A stretch of DNA of 64,000 bases from Cricetomys ansorgei (Eukaryota; Chordata; Mammalia; Rodentia; Nesomyidae): assembly GCA_026225945.1 (NCBI GenBank), contig JAMJFZ010001133.1, positions 5,538,501-5,602,500 on the forward strand. The letters are read 5' to 3'. A program made the translations under genes and the position numbers. The notes beneath the pieces are model-generated. The model saw nothing but the letters and a program-made list of their open reading frames with translations, was not told where the DNA came from and searched no databases. Shown here one piece after another: positions 47,916 to 58,850 of the stretch; the first letter of the stretch is position 1, and each line of letters begins with the position of its first letter.

Positions 47916-49612
47916 CGTTGAATCTCTAAAGCAAAAGAACAAGTAGTAGCTCATTCAATAGCTCTTGAGTATTTACACTTGAGCTGGAACTAAAGAATTC
48001 CTCGTAGTGATTGAGTCTATTCCTTAGAGACACCAATGCTTCAGCAACTTGGTTCATGAATAAATTAGGAGAAGCAGGTGAAGGCATGGATGAAATGAAA
48101 TAACCCATGTGATCATGTCTGAAAGTAGTTGGGTCACTATCATTCTATGGCAAATGGTGTTCAAGCCCATTTTTGGTGGGATTTTATAAACATATTTTCA
48201 GAAATTGGAGATATTATGGAAACTGTATTTAAAAGAGCTAAAGTTCCTTTTCTGATTATTAAGACAATCTTTTCCATCCTGTTTCTCTCTTTTTCATACA
48301 TATATGAAAGATATATATATATATTACACACATAAGCATGCACAGACATACATATATGTGTGTGTGTATGTATTTCTCTATCTTTTTTGTTTATCTCTGT
48401 GTAATCAACTATCCCTGTCATTTCTATCTTTCCTTTACATCTCTATCTCCTTAATTCTACCTCCTTCTCTACTTTAATTATCTCTTTCTTCCCTATTCAA
48501 ATCCTAATATTTTAGCAGTTTAGGTATTACAAGGAAGATGTTTGGCATCTCTGTTCAATGTTATCAGCATCATTGATAGGACAGAATTACAGATAATAAC
48601 TGTGATTATCTGTAAAAATAGAACAACTTTCAAACTGCAATGAAGACTTTATTGAATGTTCCTTCTTGAAGACAGTCTTGGATAAAGCATGTGCACGCAC
48701 TATCTGTATCTCAAGCAGAAAGCCAGTGCTCACTGGGTATTTGAGCAAGGAAGGTCCTTCATGTGAAAAGGAGAAGACGAAGGGCCAAACAAAATACTGC
48801 AATTTAGAAAATAATGTTTACAAAGAAAGGAAGAGTTTAATATAAAATATTTTTAAAATATTTGAGAATACATGAAGACATTTCAGATAAAATATAAATG
48901 GATGTTATATAAAGGAATATTGAAAAAGAAAGGGGGAATTTGGAATTCCAAAATACAGTTGAAGAAACTCAGTAGGATAATAAGAAAAAGAAATGGTAAG
49001 TCTCATAAAGGTCAAAGGAAAAGACAAAAACACTCAGAAGTCGAGAATAAAGATAGCATTTAAGAATCGTTTCAGGAGATTCAATAATCAGAAAGGGATA
49101 ACCAAAAAAGAAAAAGATCAGGACACCATCAAAGATCTCAGTGAGAAAATTTGTCTGAACATATAGATGTGAGCTTCCTGATATAAAAAGTTTCATGGAT
49201 TGTCTCCAAACTTGATAAAAAAAAGTCCATATTGATATGCTAATCTGGGACTTCTGTAATTCCATTAGCTATAGGAAGGGTCAAAAATAAGAATGGAAGT
49301 GACCTCTTAAATTCTGCACTAAAAGATAGAAGGAACAAAGCTCTCACATCCTGAGAATGTTAGAACATTCTGTCTATAAAATTCACTGTTTAAATTTGGT
49401 TGGAAATGTGGATTAACTAAGATATGTAAATTCCCCAAAATTCTACCCTCTAATCATATTCCTTTTCCTCCCTCCCTTTCTAACACATATTTCTAAAGTA
49501 TTTGCTTTCTCCATTCCTTACTTCCTTCCTCCCATCCTTTATTTCTTATCCCTGTAACTCATTGTTGGTTTCCATTTCCCTCCCCAATTCTTTCCTTTTC
49601 TTCCTATTCTCT
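47916..49612. other. Unassigned sequence with TA/TG-rich and pyrimidine-rich patches
   Basis: It contains a TA/TG-rich microsatellite at about 48298-48372 and pyrimidine-rich DNA at 48430-48500 and 49450-49612. No gene recognised. The 98-codon antisense frame at 48969-49265 is Phe/Leu-rich and looks like chance. Confidence 0.45.
48298..48372. repeat. TA/TG-rich microsatellite
   Basis: Alternating purine-pyrimidine DNA: a TA run near 48310-48324, CA steps, then TG units at about 48355-48368. Confidence 0.8.
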
Positions 49613-49705
49613 GGGAGAGGGACAGGATCTGGAATATGTAGCTTAGTCTGGCCTCGAGCTCCTGATTGTCTCCTGTCTACCCCTCCAGTATTGGAATTAT
49701 TGTCC
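49613..49705 (-). repeat. B1-related SINE fragment, antisense
   Basis: 'gagagggacaggatctggaa', 'tatgtagcttagtctggcct' and 'cgagctcctgattgtctcct' resemble the complement of an old B1 (gagacaggatctcactatgtagcccaggctggcctcgaactcctgat). A T-rich run follows at about 49722-49746. Confidence 0.55.
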
Positions 49706-51105
49706 AATAATTGTCCGTACAAGATTTTTGTTTTTGTTTTTTTTTCCCCATTTGTTTTCTATAAACTACTACTTTGAGTGCTTTTCAAAATGAATAGAAT
49801 GAATTTATTAATGCAAGATTAGTAAATTTCAGGAAGATACTAAGACAATGGATGTACCCAGACATGAATGGAAGAACACATCTTAGACCTGCTTAGATGA
49901 CTTTAATATCAATTTCTCCAACAATGGAACATGTGTTCAGCATGCTTAGCTTAGATTTCAGGTGCCCTCCAAAGGCCTCTGCTGAGCTGCTGAGAGGTGG
50001 TATAATATTTCCTGGGTGAAACTTAGAGAAAAGACCTGAAGCATTGGAGCTGTACATTACATTGAGACCTCAGCTCATTCCTCCTTCTTTCCCTCTCTCT
50101 CTTCTTAAGAGATAAACCATTTTAACATACCATATGTGCTGTGCTTGCTACTACATGATATGTTACTACAGGCCTCATGCATCAGGACCAACTAATCATC
50201 GATTGACATATCTCAAACTATGTGCTAAAGTACACCTTCTGTCTCATTAAACTGTTGATCTCAGGCATTTACTACAGTAGTGAGAAACTACCAACATATA
50301 TTACTGCATAACATTATTTTATAAATCTGAGGAAGATTTTAGAACTGAGTTATTTATAAACATAGACAACAATACCATGGCCTTCATTCCTTGGCTTATC
50401 TGAACATAGTGGACTGCTCTCAATGCCTTCTCCTACAATATCTGTCCTTAAGTAAAGATTGCCACTGAAACATTCTGTATTTCTAAAACATTTCTGTGTT
50501 TTTTTGTCTCCCAATTCAGAACATAATACAATATGTTAAAAATATAGGTATATTCAAACTATTATTGTAAACAATAAAACAAGATTGCTTTTTAAATTGT
50601 CTTTATTTTATTGTGCATGTGTTAGATACACATGTGTATTGGTACAAATATGTGTGTACATACATGTACATGTGTATGTGGGTGCACATGTGTGCAGAGG
50701 GCAGAGAAGCTCATCAGGCGTGATGCTGTATTGGTTAGAATCTAGAATCTAGAGCTTTTCCAATATCCATTATTGCCCTCAGAGCTTAACTGAAATATTT
50801 TGTGAGGCTCTGAGCCATTGGCAATCTTCTTACAAACCTTCACTCTCTCCTAGTACAGGGATATGCTAACTGGAGTCAGCTCCCATATCAGTGTCAGAAA
50901 ATACACTACCAAAATAAAATTTCTCACTTTCAGGCACAAAGAGTTCAGAAAGGAGATACAAGAGGACAATGGTGCTGCTATGAAAAGCTTTAAGCTGAGG
51001 CATTGATGAATTCTACTTAATCTTAGGTTACTTTGCATGAGAATAGTCTCAATTTATCCTTTGAAAGATCGATGTTGAAAGAATCAGAGTTGGAATAGGA
51101 CACAC
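49706..51105. other. Unassigned sequence, with a possible SINE tail at 50610-50735
   Basis: The GT-rich segment 'gcatgtgttagatacacatg' to 'gcacatgtgtgcagagggca' at about 50615-50703 looks like the CA-rich tail of an antisense B3/B4-type SINE, but the head cannot be recognised. Nothing else is identified. Confidence 0.35.
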
Positions 51106-51122
51106 CCAGACACCAGATTCTT

Positions 51123-51395
51123 TTTTCAAATAATACATTAATAATTTGAATTTCATACAATGTATCTCAATCACACCTTCTTCCCATTTCTCTCTATTCC
51201 ATCCTCCCATCCCTGTGCCCCTAAAAATAAAAATAAAAATAAACAAATAAGTAAGTAAGTGGAAATTAAGTCCAGCTAGTGTGGCAGGAACATGGATCAT
51301 AGGCTTCACTACAATTTCTGGAGTCAGCATGCTTCTCTGATGATGGGCATTCACCTGGCCCATACTAGTCAAAGACCAAGGATGACTAAGTTGTA
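51123..51395 (-). mobile_element. Short 5'-truncated LINE-1 insertion with 17-bp target duplication
   Basis: The block starts with a T run (51121-51126) and then 'aatttgaatttcatacaatg', the complement of the '...gcatgaaattc...' terminus of one rodent LINE-1 3' UTR type. Pyrimidine-rich 3' UTR DNA and an AAAT-rich patch (51223-51250) follow. It is bounded by a direct repeat, 'ccagacaccagattctt' (51106-51122) and 'ccagacaccaaattctt' (51396-51412), 16 of 17 identical. A T-run at one end plus a duplication of this size is the signature of LINE-1-driven insertion on the minus strand. Confidence 0.65.
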
Positions 51396-51412
51396 CCAGA
51401 CACCAAATTCTT

Positions 51413-51840
51413 AGCACAAAGGAGATTTATTTGTCCTAGAGAGAGAAAGGACAAAGGACAAGGAACAGGGGCAGGGAACAAGGGATGAAGGGGGCAAGGG
51501 GTAAATAATATTTGTCCCAGAGGGACAAAGACTGCTTCTAGATAGAAACAATTGTGGCTTGTAGGCCATCGATGGGTTTTAAGGGATCCTAGGCAGCAAG
51601 AGAGGAAAGGGAGAGTCTGAGAATGGTTTGTGGTGGCTGTCTCTGATTGGCTGGGAAGGAAACAAAGGAAGGAAATGTACACCTTTTGGGAGAGAGGTGC
51701 TCAGGTGGGCACTGTGGAAGGATTTCTGGGAGACTGATTTCTGGACCTGTGTGTGTGAAGCTGGAACTTAATTTATACATGGCTGTTCTTTTCATGACCC
51801 GTCACCATATTGGGGTTTTGTGAGACATGTATTAACAGAT
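51413..51840. other. Purine-rich unassigned block, possibly LTR-derived
   Basis: The sequence after the target duplication is unusually purine-rich on the plus strand ('aaggacaaaggacaaggaac', 'gggatgaagggggcaagggg'). It contains an inverted CCAAT-like 'tctgattggctggg' at about 51642-51655. Composition and motifs recall a retroviral LTR, but I could place no ends. The short LINE-1 next to it appears to have inserted at its edge. Confidence 0.3.
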
Positions 51841-54800
51841 ATCAACATGCATCTTAAGGAAATGTCTCTCATGAAAACGTCATAGGTTTTTAGTGCCTTG
51901 ATACGTTACAGCTGTTGGTAGCCTGTGGTCTAATTCAAGTCTGATGATACTATTCTTGGGTATCCCCGTGTGTTCTATTTCAAGTCTGCTTTGCCCTCTT
52001 CATTTCTAGTTAGTTTTGAGTACCTTATGAAAGGCTGTCTACAGCTTTTGTTCTATATTTTTTTTTATTCTTTGTTTTCCTGACACTTCTCCAAAATAGC
52101 CTTGCTTATACATAGATAATTCTCTGAACTACATACTTGAAATGAGAGCTTTTTATTGTTATTGTTCTTAGAAGACAGTCTTAGAACTAAGCCCTGGCTT
52201 AGAGATATGCTTCTCCAGACAAACTCATTCTGTTCAGAGAAATTGAATGAGTATCTGGCTCTTGAGTGTTGGCCCATGTTTTTCCTTCTCATCACACAGC
52301 TAGAAGATGCAGAGGCTTGTCTGTCCTGAATCCAACCACAGAGGAGACATATGTGGGAGTGTTTGAGAACTCTTATGGTGGGAAAAGTTGTTTTAGGAAG
52401 GAAAAAAGGAAAATTCAAGGGCTCAAAGAAGGAATAGATAGAATAAACTGAGGGAAGATGTTGGAGACTGGACTTGGGCAGGGACAGGTATCCTATAAAA
52501 TTTCTCTTAATTTTTTTTTCTGAAAAATTTTCAAGTTAAATTTTGAATTTGAATAAATTTTTCATTCACTTCTCATTTCTTTAGAATTTATGTCAATATT
52601 CACATAAGTTCCATTTTTATGTGACACTTATGTCACACACTTTTTTATGAGAGATTTATGTGGTATTTTTATTTCCAGATTGAATTCACAATTTAGGCAC
52701 AAAGAATTATTGAGCCCCACTCTCAAATACTGTTCACCTTCATACAGATTCAATATTTATTATGTGGATAAATTATTCATCTCAATCCACTGACCTAGCA
52801 ATAACAGTTTGAAAAGAAGTCGTAATGGGAATGTTTCTGGAAACTTTATCTGTATTTTTGTAAGTTAAAACCCATGTTAATACTTTCTATCTGTTGCTCT
52901 CAATTGCTTTGAGTCATATACTTGGAGTCAGACTTCACTGAAATTTCCTATTAGGAAGATGATTTAGCCTATGTACATACAAACTATTATTATGCATTCT
53001 GAGACTTTGAATTAAGAAATCTTCTGCTATAATGAATCATGCAGTCAATGATCTACTAACACATGGACATCATTGAATTAGAAAAAGTGTGGAATGAATG
53101 AACAAGTTTACTAGACACTTTACTCTTTTGTCAGCTCTGTTCAGTTAAATAGTTGACTTAGAATGGCTGTTTCGAAAAATGTTACAGTTGGAGTTTTTAC
53201 TAAAGAAAAGATTCAAAATAGATTACTTCTATTTTTCTTTCTGTTGTGTGAATGTTCTCTGAGGAGATCAAGAAGAGCCTACTCACCGCAGACATGGCAC
53301 CAATGGCAAAAGGAAAGTATGTCACCCAGTTTTAGTTTGTCAATCCAATGGGTTTAAATTGGGGTTACTTATAGAGGCCTTTGTGGTAAATGGATTTACA
53401 TACAGGAACATGAGCAATTTATAGGCAGCTATACCACTGAAGGAAAAAAAAATCTCTCTTCAATAAATTGTTAGCTGCTTAAATGTTTGATTTAAAGTTA
53501 AAGATTTCACGAGTCTGCCCCTCTTTTTGCAGTGGGTCTTTCCTGGTCAAATCCCCAATGTTAATGTTTAGAATTCAGCGGAGCTAAAGTCATGCCCTAG
53601 TACAAATGTCTAACACTTTTATAATATTAAACCAGGGTACATTTTTATTTCTGTTTTCCACAGAATTTAGAATGTTTTTCATGATTAATAACTAGTGACT
53701 CACTTCCAGAGCACTTCTGAGTCGCTTTCAGTACCACTGAGTGCTACCTGTGACATTCAAGCATATCACCCTTTGTTAGAGTCACGCCAGGACACTGAAC
53801 TCCTTTTCTGTGACACTAGTTGCTTATCTGTTGAAGCTCTTTTTCTTTGAGGCAGTCCTTCCTGGTACTGGTTCTTTTTCACGAAAAAACTAAAGATAGC
53901 TTCAGAGATTTTATATAAACAAAAAATGAGGTAGCAATCTAATTAAGAAATGGTCTGCAGTTTATATAAAATGATATTTGATGAATAAGATATGCATTTA
54001 ATTCTTGGGTTGAGAAAATTTCTAAGCTCAGACATATCAGTTTGTGGATAGTTGAAATAAGTAGGTGGGATTAGAGACCAGTATAGGATAGAAGCCACAG
54101 ACATGAAGATGAGAGCAAAACTCATTGAATAATATTGTGTTAGGATCATGAATATGTCAGTGGATTCAAGTCATATAGAAAGTAACAATGTCTTTTTCTG
54201 TCCAACACTAAGCACAAAAAGTGACATATATCTGGGAGCATTACAATAATCATTTCATAAGATTAAATCTAAGGTGAACATTTTACAGAGCATGAAAAAT
54301 AGTTAAATAATATATAGAATGTAGTTCAATGCCTAGGCCAAGAAAACACAGAAATACTTAGCTATTTCCTTCTTAAAGATTTCATTAAATATTTTATTTC
54401 TCTACATTTAATGTTTGCCTTGGCTTAATCATTAAGCTTAAAATTCAGGGACTTTAATTAGACTATGTTGGACAGATATATAAAAAACAAAACACTGTAA
54501 CTGGGAAAAGCTATTACGGAATTGGTCATCCAGACTCAGGTCTTGTCTCTGAACAAATGGCATAGCAAACACATGTCTTGTTATGTTGATCTTGGAATGA
54601 AACTAACACAGCCACCTGGCAAAAAGCATGTGATTGGTCACAGATTTCGGGGATTAAAGGGTCACATAAGAGAAAAAGCCTACCTAGTGTCCAATAATCA
54701 GAAACTGGACATATATTGATAAATGGGTAGCTTTCATTTATTTCATTTCTGAAAAATAAGACTTGACACATCCCAAATGTCCTCCCAAATCTGGAAATGT

Positions 54801-54942
54801 TATCTTAAAAGAAAGTGAAATAATTTAGTGAACGTAAAAAAAAAAAAAAAAAAAACACTATGTTGACTACTGAATTAATTATAAAAATGCTGAAATTTGA
54901 GGAGAAAAGGAGAGAAAACTTGAAAAATTAGGACTTCAGTGA
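51841..54942. other. Unassigned AT-rich sequence
   Basis: No recognised interspersed repeat and no gene. An A run lies at 54836-54856. The 117-codon antisense frame at 52065-52418 has no recognisable domain and includes a homopolymer-coded Asn/Lys run, so I treat it as chance. Confidence 0.4.
54836..54856. repeat. (A)n run
   Basis: A perfect run of about 21 A. No recognisable SINE or LINE precedes it. Confidence 0.9.
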
Positions 54943-55120
54943 ACTTCTCTGGAAAGTGAAACCATGACTCCCTCAATATTTCTAATGATGGATAATGACA
55001 TATTAGATTTCATATTGCTTGTTTAATGTAGTTGGTGTAGGAAATGTTAAGTTATATATAATACATTTTTAAAATATTTTGTCATTATACAAACACTCAT
55101 GTAGTAAATAATTTTCAAGA
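54943..55120 (+). repeat. Long direct repeat, left copy
   Basis: It matches 55983-56180 along its length in the same orientation. Shared words include 'caatatttctaatgatggat', 'aatga.at.tt.gatttcat', a 'ctt.tttaatg.agtt' segment, 'taaatattttg.cattat' type sequence and a final 'taaataatttt'. The sequence is unique-looking apart from this pair. It flanks an antisense LINE-1 3' UTR fragment. Confidence 0.8.
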
Positions 55121-55982
55121 TTTTTGTATTTATTCTTTTCCCACACAACCCATCCTACCAAAAGTGTCCCTCCCTCCACCCCTTCCAGCCCCGCTCCCCC
55201 CCATACCTCCTTTCATCCCTAGATCTGTTCCTACTCTGTTTGCCTCAGAAAAGAGCAGGCCTCCCAGGAATATCAACCAAGCCAGCATTAAAAGATACAA
55301 TAGGACTAGATTAGACCCTCATATCAAGACTAGAAGAAGCAACCCAGTGAAAGGAAAAGAGTCCCAAAAGCAGACAAAAGAGTCATGAGACAACTCCATT
55401 TCCACTGATAGGAATCTTACAAAAACATCAAGCTAAACAACCATAATGCATATGAAGTGGATCTAGTACAGACACATGCAGGCTTCTCGCTTACTACTTC
55501 AATTTCTTAGAGACCCTATGAGCCCTGCTTAGTTAATTGTGAGGGCCCTGTTCTCCAGGTGACTTCCAGGTGTCCTTGACCCCTCTGGCTCCTACAATCT
55601 TTCTTTCTCTCTTCTGTAGGGTTCCCTGAGCTTCACCTACTGTTTGGCTGTGGGTCTCTGCATCTGCTTCTATCAGCTACTTGAGGAAGTCTCTTTAGTG
55701 ATGATTGGGCTAGGCATCAATTTATCAGAATATCATTAGATATCATTTCATTGATTTTTTTTCCAGTCATGTTTGGTTCTACCTTAAGTCTCGGCTATCC
55801 AGACTCAGGTAGTATCAGGCCTGGGCTCCCTCTTCAGGACATTAGATTAGACATTAGTTGGCCACTCCCACACATTCTGTGCCTCCATTGTTCCAGCACA
55901 TCTTGAAGGTAGGACAGATTGTAGATCTAAGTTTTTGTGGTTTGGTTGATGTCCCAGTTACACCACTGGAAGCCTGCAGTAT
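55121..55982 (-). mobile_element. LINE-1 3' UTR fragment, antisense
   Basis: On the plus strand the complement of the Lx-type 3' UTR runs 'agaaaagagcaggcctccca', 'ccctcatatcaagactagaa', 'accataatgcatatgaagtg', 'ccctatgagccctgcttagt', 'gtccttgacccctctggctc', 'tttggctgtgggtctctgca', 'gaatatcattagatatcatt', 'gttccagcacatcttgaagg' and 'ttgatgtcccagttacacca'. It covers the 3' half of the UTR down to near the terminus but lacks a clear T run at its left end. The frame 55164-55388 over it is not a gene. It is flanked by direct repeats of about 180 bp. Confidence 0.85.
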
Positions 55983-56180
55983 ACGTCTCTGGAGAATGAA
56001 AGCATGGTTCTATCAATATTTCTAATGATGGATAATGAAATCTTGGATTTCATGTTTCTTGCTTAATGCAGTTCATGTTATGCAGTTCAGAATATGAAAT
56101 ATTGTATGTTATGTATAACATACAGTTTTAAATATTTTGACATTTTATGGACATCCATGTGATAAATAATTTAAAAGTTC
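55983..56180 (+). repeat. Long direct repeat, right copy
   Basis: This partner of 54943-55120 is about 20 bp longer because of a small insertion near 56075-56100 ('atgcagttcagaatatgaaa'). See the left copy for shared words. Both copies have the same orientation. Confidence 0.8.
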
Positions 56181-56734
56181 CATTATACTCATGTTTGTGG
56201 TAGTACAAGTACACTCAAATATATTCACAAATCAGCAACTTTCTATAAACTGTTTTGACATACAGAGTAATTTAATTTACAGTGATCTCATTAGGCATTC
56301 AAGAAAATCTAATTATTAAATTGCTAAAAAGCTCCTTCCTTAGAATGTGGCTTCTTTAGGCTTAGGCTCTGTAGATATCATCTTAATGACCCTCAATAAT
56401 AATTACATCTTAGTGTAAAGTATTTAAGTCAAATGTTGTCAACTTGGCTCTTATGTTTCATAAGCCTCTGCAACTCTGGGACTAGGGATACACAAAGTAT
56501 TGAAAACAAGTAATGTATTTTTAAAGAAGTTTTGCTAGAATCTGAATGTCATACTATGCAAGTTTTCTACCTTAGATCCCAAGTAATATTTTACCACATT
56601 GAGTACACTTTTGAATTGAGATTTTTGCATATTACTACATATGTGTTAAACTGAGCATCTTGGATAATATCACTATACTAAGTATGGATAATCCCTTTTT
56701 GAGTTGTTGGTATATGGGTTCCATAGATATCTCT
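56181..56734. other. Unassigned sequence
   Basis: No gene and no recognised repeat. Confidence 0.4.
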
Positions 56735-57830
56735 GTACAAACATCACAAGCTAACACCTTCACTCTTTACCCTTCAGAATTTGATAGCAAGACAATATTG
56801 CTGACAATATCACATACTTGACTCAAAGTACATGAAGGAAGAAATTAAACTGGTAATGACTTGGAAGCTTCATTCCTGCTGCCTTGCTATGTCACTGGGA
56901 AGGTGTTATGTCTGCTCTTGGATGAGAAAAGTAATCAACAGTCTTACCAACTGAGAATCGTGAGAACTATAATAATGCTTGCCTTGCAAGACATGCCTAC
57001 TAGTGAAACAATAATGTGAATATTTTGTATGTAACCCACTACTTTCTGACTGAATCCTTTCCACAAATGACATTCATGACTGGAACTCTAAACTGGGCCA
57101 TAAACACATGGCTGGCTTGGCCATAGGCCCCAGAGGAGAACCTAATCGGATCCTTGCTAAATGGCCATAGTATTGAATCACCTCCTAATAAATTATTGAT
57201 ATATTCATAGATTAGTACATCTCTCAACCTTCATCAGAGAAACTTCTGTTTGTAGTAGATAGTGATTAATACAGAGATCCAAAATTAGTCAAAGTGTGGA
57301 GAATAAGAAAGTATGAAATGTTCATTTTTAAATGGAACACCCTCCTCCCAAGGCTCAGGCAAGATTGTCAGGGCCAGTAATAGATTTCTTCAGTCAAACA
57401 ATATTTGCTGGAGATTATGGTGTTGCTGCACAGTGGACTCACAGCAGCTGTGACTGCATATACAAGAACTGCATAAGATCAAAAAAGCCAAATTTCAATG
57501 TGGATTCAGAAGAGCTAATCAAGTCCCACTACAAGTTGAAGATCTAATGGTAATTGACAGCTGCTGGACTATGGAGAGTCAGATTGTTTAAGGGATGCTG
57601 TCTATGATCCATGCTCCAACAGATGACCCCACACCCATGGACATACAGGTAGTACTAAATAGACTCAATAATTTTTTTCAAAGCACGTAGATTTGGGAGG
57701 GAATAGTGTTAGGAGAAATGAGGGAGTAATCCCAAGGGATGAAATGGAGAGTGGATTTGATAAAATCACATTATTGGCATGCATGAAACTTAAACAATAA
57801 AAAGTATAAATTTTTATAAAATCTTAAAGT
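56735..57830 (+). mobile_element. Rodent LINE-1-type 3' UTR element, sense
   Basis: Landmarks of a widespread rodent 3' UTR type appear in order: 'acatcacaagctaacacctt', 'gggaaggtgttatgtctgct', 'tcttaccaactgagaatcgt', 'aacccactactttctgactg', 'atggctggcttggccatagg', 'catctctcaaccttcatcag', 'gtagtagatagtgattaata', 'actcacagcagctgtgactg', 'ttgacagctgctggactatg' and 'cccacacccatggacataca'. It ends 'catgcatgaaacttaaacaa' and an AATAAAAA at about 57797. Its 3' terminus is the same type as the short antisense insertion at 51.1 kb. I am sure of the repeat and less sure of its formal family name (LINE-1 or an RMER-type element). Confidence 0.75.
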
Positions 57831-58084
57831 AATATTTATTTAGAAATATACAATTAATTTGTTCAAAAGTTACAATTTAATTAAATAGGCACCATGATTT
57901 ATTGGTCACCATAGTCAATAATGTATAAGTAAAGTAAAAAGTGAGCCTACTTTTGGTTTTTACCCATGTGTTTTACATTAGTTCGCAGACGATTTCAGCA
58001 CTTTAATCCATTGGTTTTTAAATTTATGGTTAGCTAGTTTTTTCTTCACTGTGTTAATTATACTTACCTTACTCTTATGAGATT
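57831..58084. other. Unassigned AT-rich sequence
   Basis: No gene and no recognised repeat. Confidence 0.4.
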
Positions 58085-58320
58085 TGTTAGTTTTTTGTTT
58101 GTTTGTTTGTTTTTAAGCAGGCTTTCATACACCTCAGCCTGGCCTGAAACTCTGTAGCCAAGGATGACCTTAAACTTCTAATCTTGCTGCTTCCACCTCT
58201 GAAGTGTTAATATAACAGGTGAGCAACTCAAAACCCAGATTTGTGTAATGGTGTGGTTTTAACCCAGGGCTTCAGGCATGCAGGCTAGCACTCTCCCAAT
58301 TCAGTTCAGTGTCCAGCCTC
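58085..58320 (-). repeat. B4-type SINE, antisense
   Basis: It opens with a GTTT run (58092-58112) and then 'cagcctggcctgaaactctg', 'tagccaaggatgaccttaaa', 'cttctaatcttgctgcttcc', 'aacccagggcttcaggcatg' and 'caggctagcactctcccaat', then 'tgtccagcct'. This is the complement of the composite B4 (B1-like left, ID-like right part). It is nearly full length. LTR-like copy F follows immediately. Confidence 0.8.
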
Positions 58321-58329
58321 TCAGTCTGA

Positions 58330-58850
58330 CGAAACTGACGCCATCATGTAGGATACGAAAAGCAGAACTAAAAGGAGTCAGTGTCAGACAGGAAGTGATG
58401 TCTGAGATGAGTCAGAGTGAAGGGCAGGAAAATCAACAAATCAGACAGAGAGTTAGCAGAATGAAGACATGCCCAATTCTCATAATATAAGTATCGACTC
58501 TCAGCTCAAGAGAGCCAGAGAATGAGACACAGAAATAGCTGGATCAGAAGATAAACTTGATCTTAAACAAGTTAAAGCTTGGAGAAGAGTATGATCCAAA
58601 ACAATGAGTGAGTTGACTTGAACCAGAAAATTAAGTTGACCATTCAGAAGGCGCTACTCAGAGTGACTCAGACAGCAGTAAGTTTTCTAGACTTAAGCAT
58701 TCTGGATTGTATGGATGTGGAAACACTCAGAGCTCCAGGACTAGAACTAGGGATTGAATTAGGTGAAGGAATAGACCACTTTTTGCCTTGAATCTACTTA
58801 TTCACTATTTTTTCATTTTATAAGTGTAGACTACAAGAATCAGACAACTT
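58330..58850 (+). mobile_element. LTR-like family, copy F (internal deletions)
   Basis: It starts at about 'gaaactgacgccatcatgta' and follows copies B and C through 'aggagtcagtgtcagacagg', 'gatgtctgagatgagtcaga', 'gaagggcaggaaaatc' and 'agagttagcagaatgaagac'. It then follows copies B and E through 'tgaaccagaaaattaag', 'agtgactcagacagcagtaa' and 'aggactagaactagggattg'. It lacks the TG-start half and an internal portion and ends near 58850. The 70-codon frame 58278-58490 is not a gene. Confidence 0.6.

Noticed and set aside
51049..51417. 122-codon open frame, minus strand
   Set aside because: It spans the short LINE-1 insertion and its target duplications. The translation has no domain and includes a Phe/Ile run from an AAAAT repeat.
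52065..52418. 117-codon open frame, minus strand
   Set aside because: No recognisable domain, no splice or promoter context, and an Asn-Lys run. Its length is expected by chance in 64 kb.
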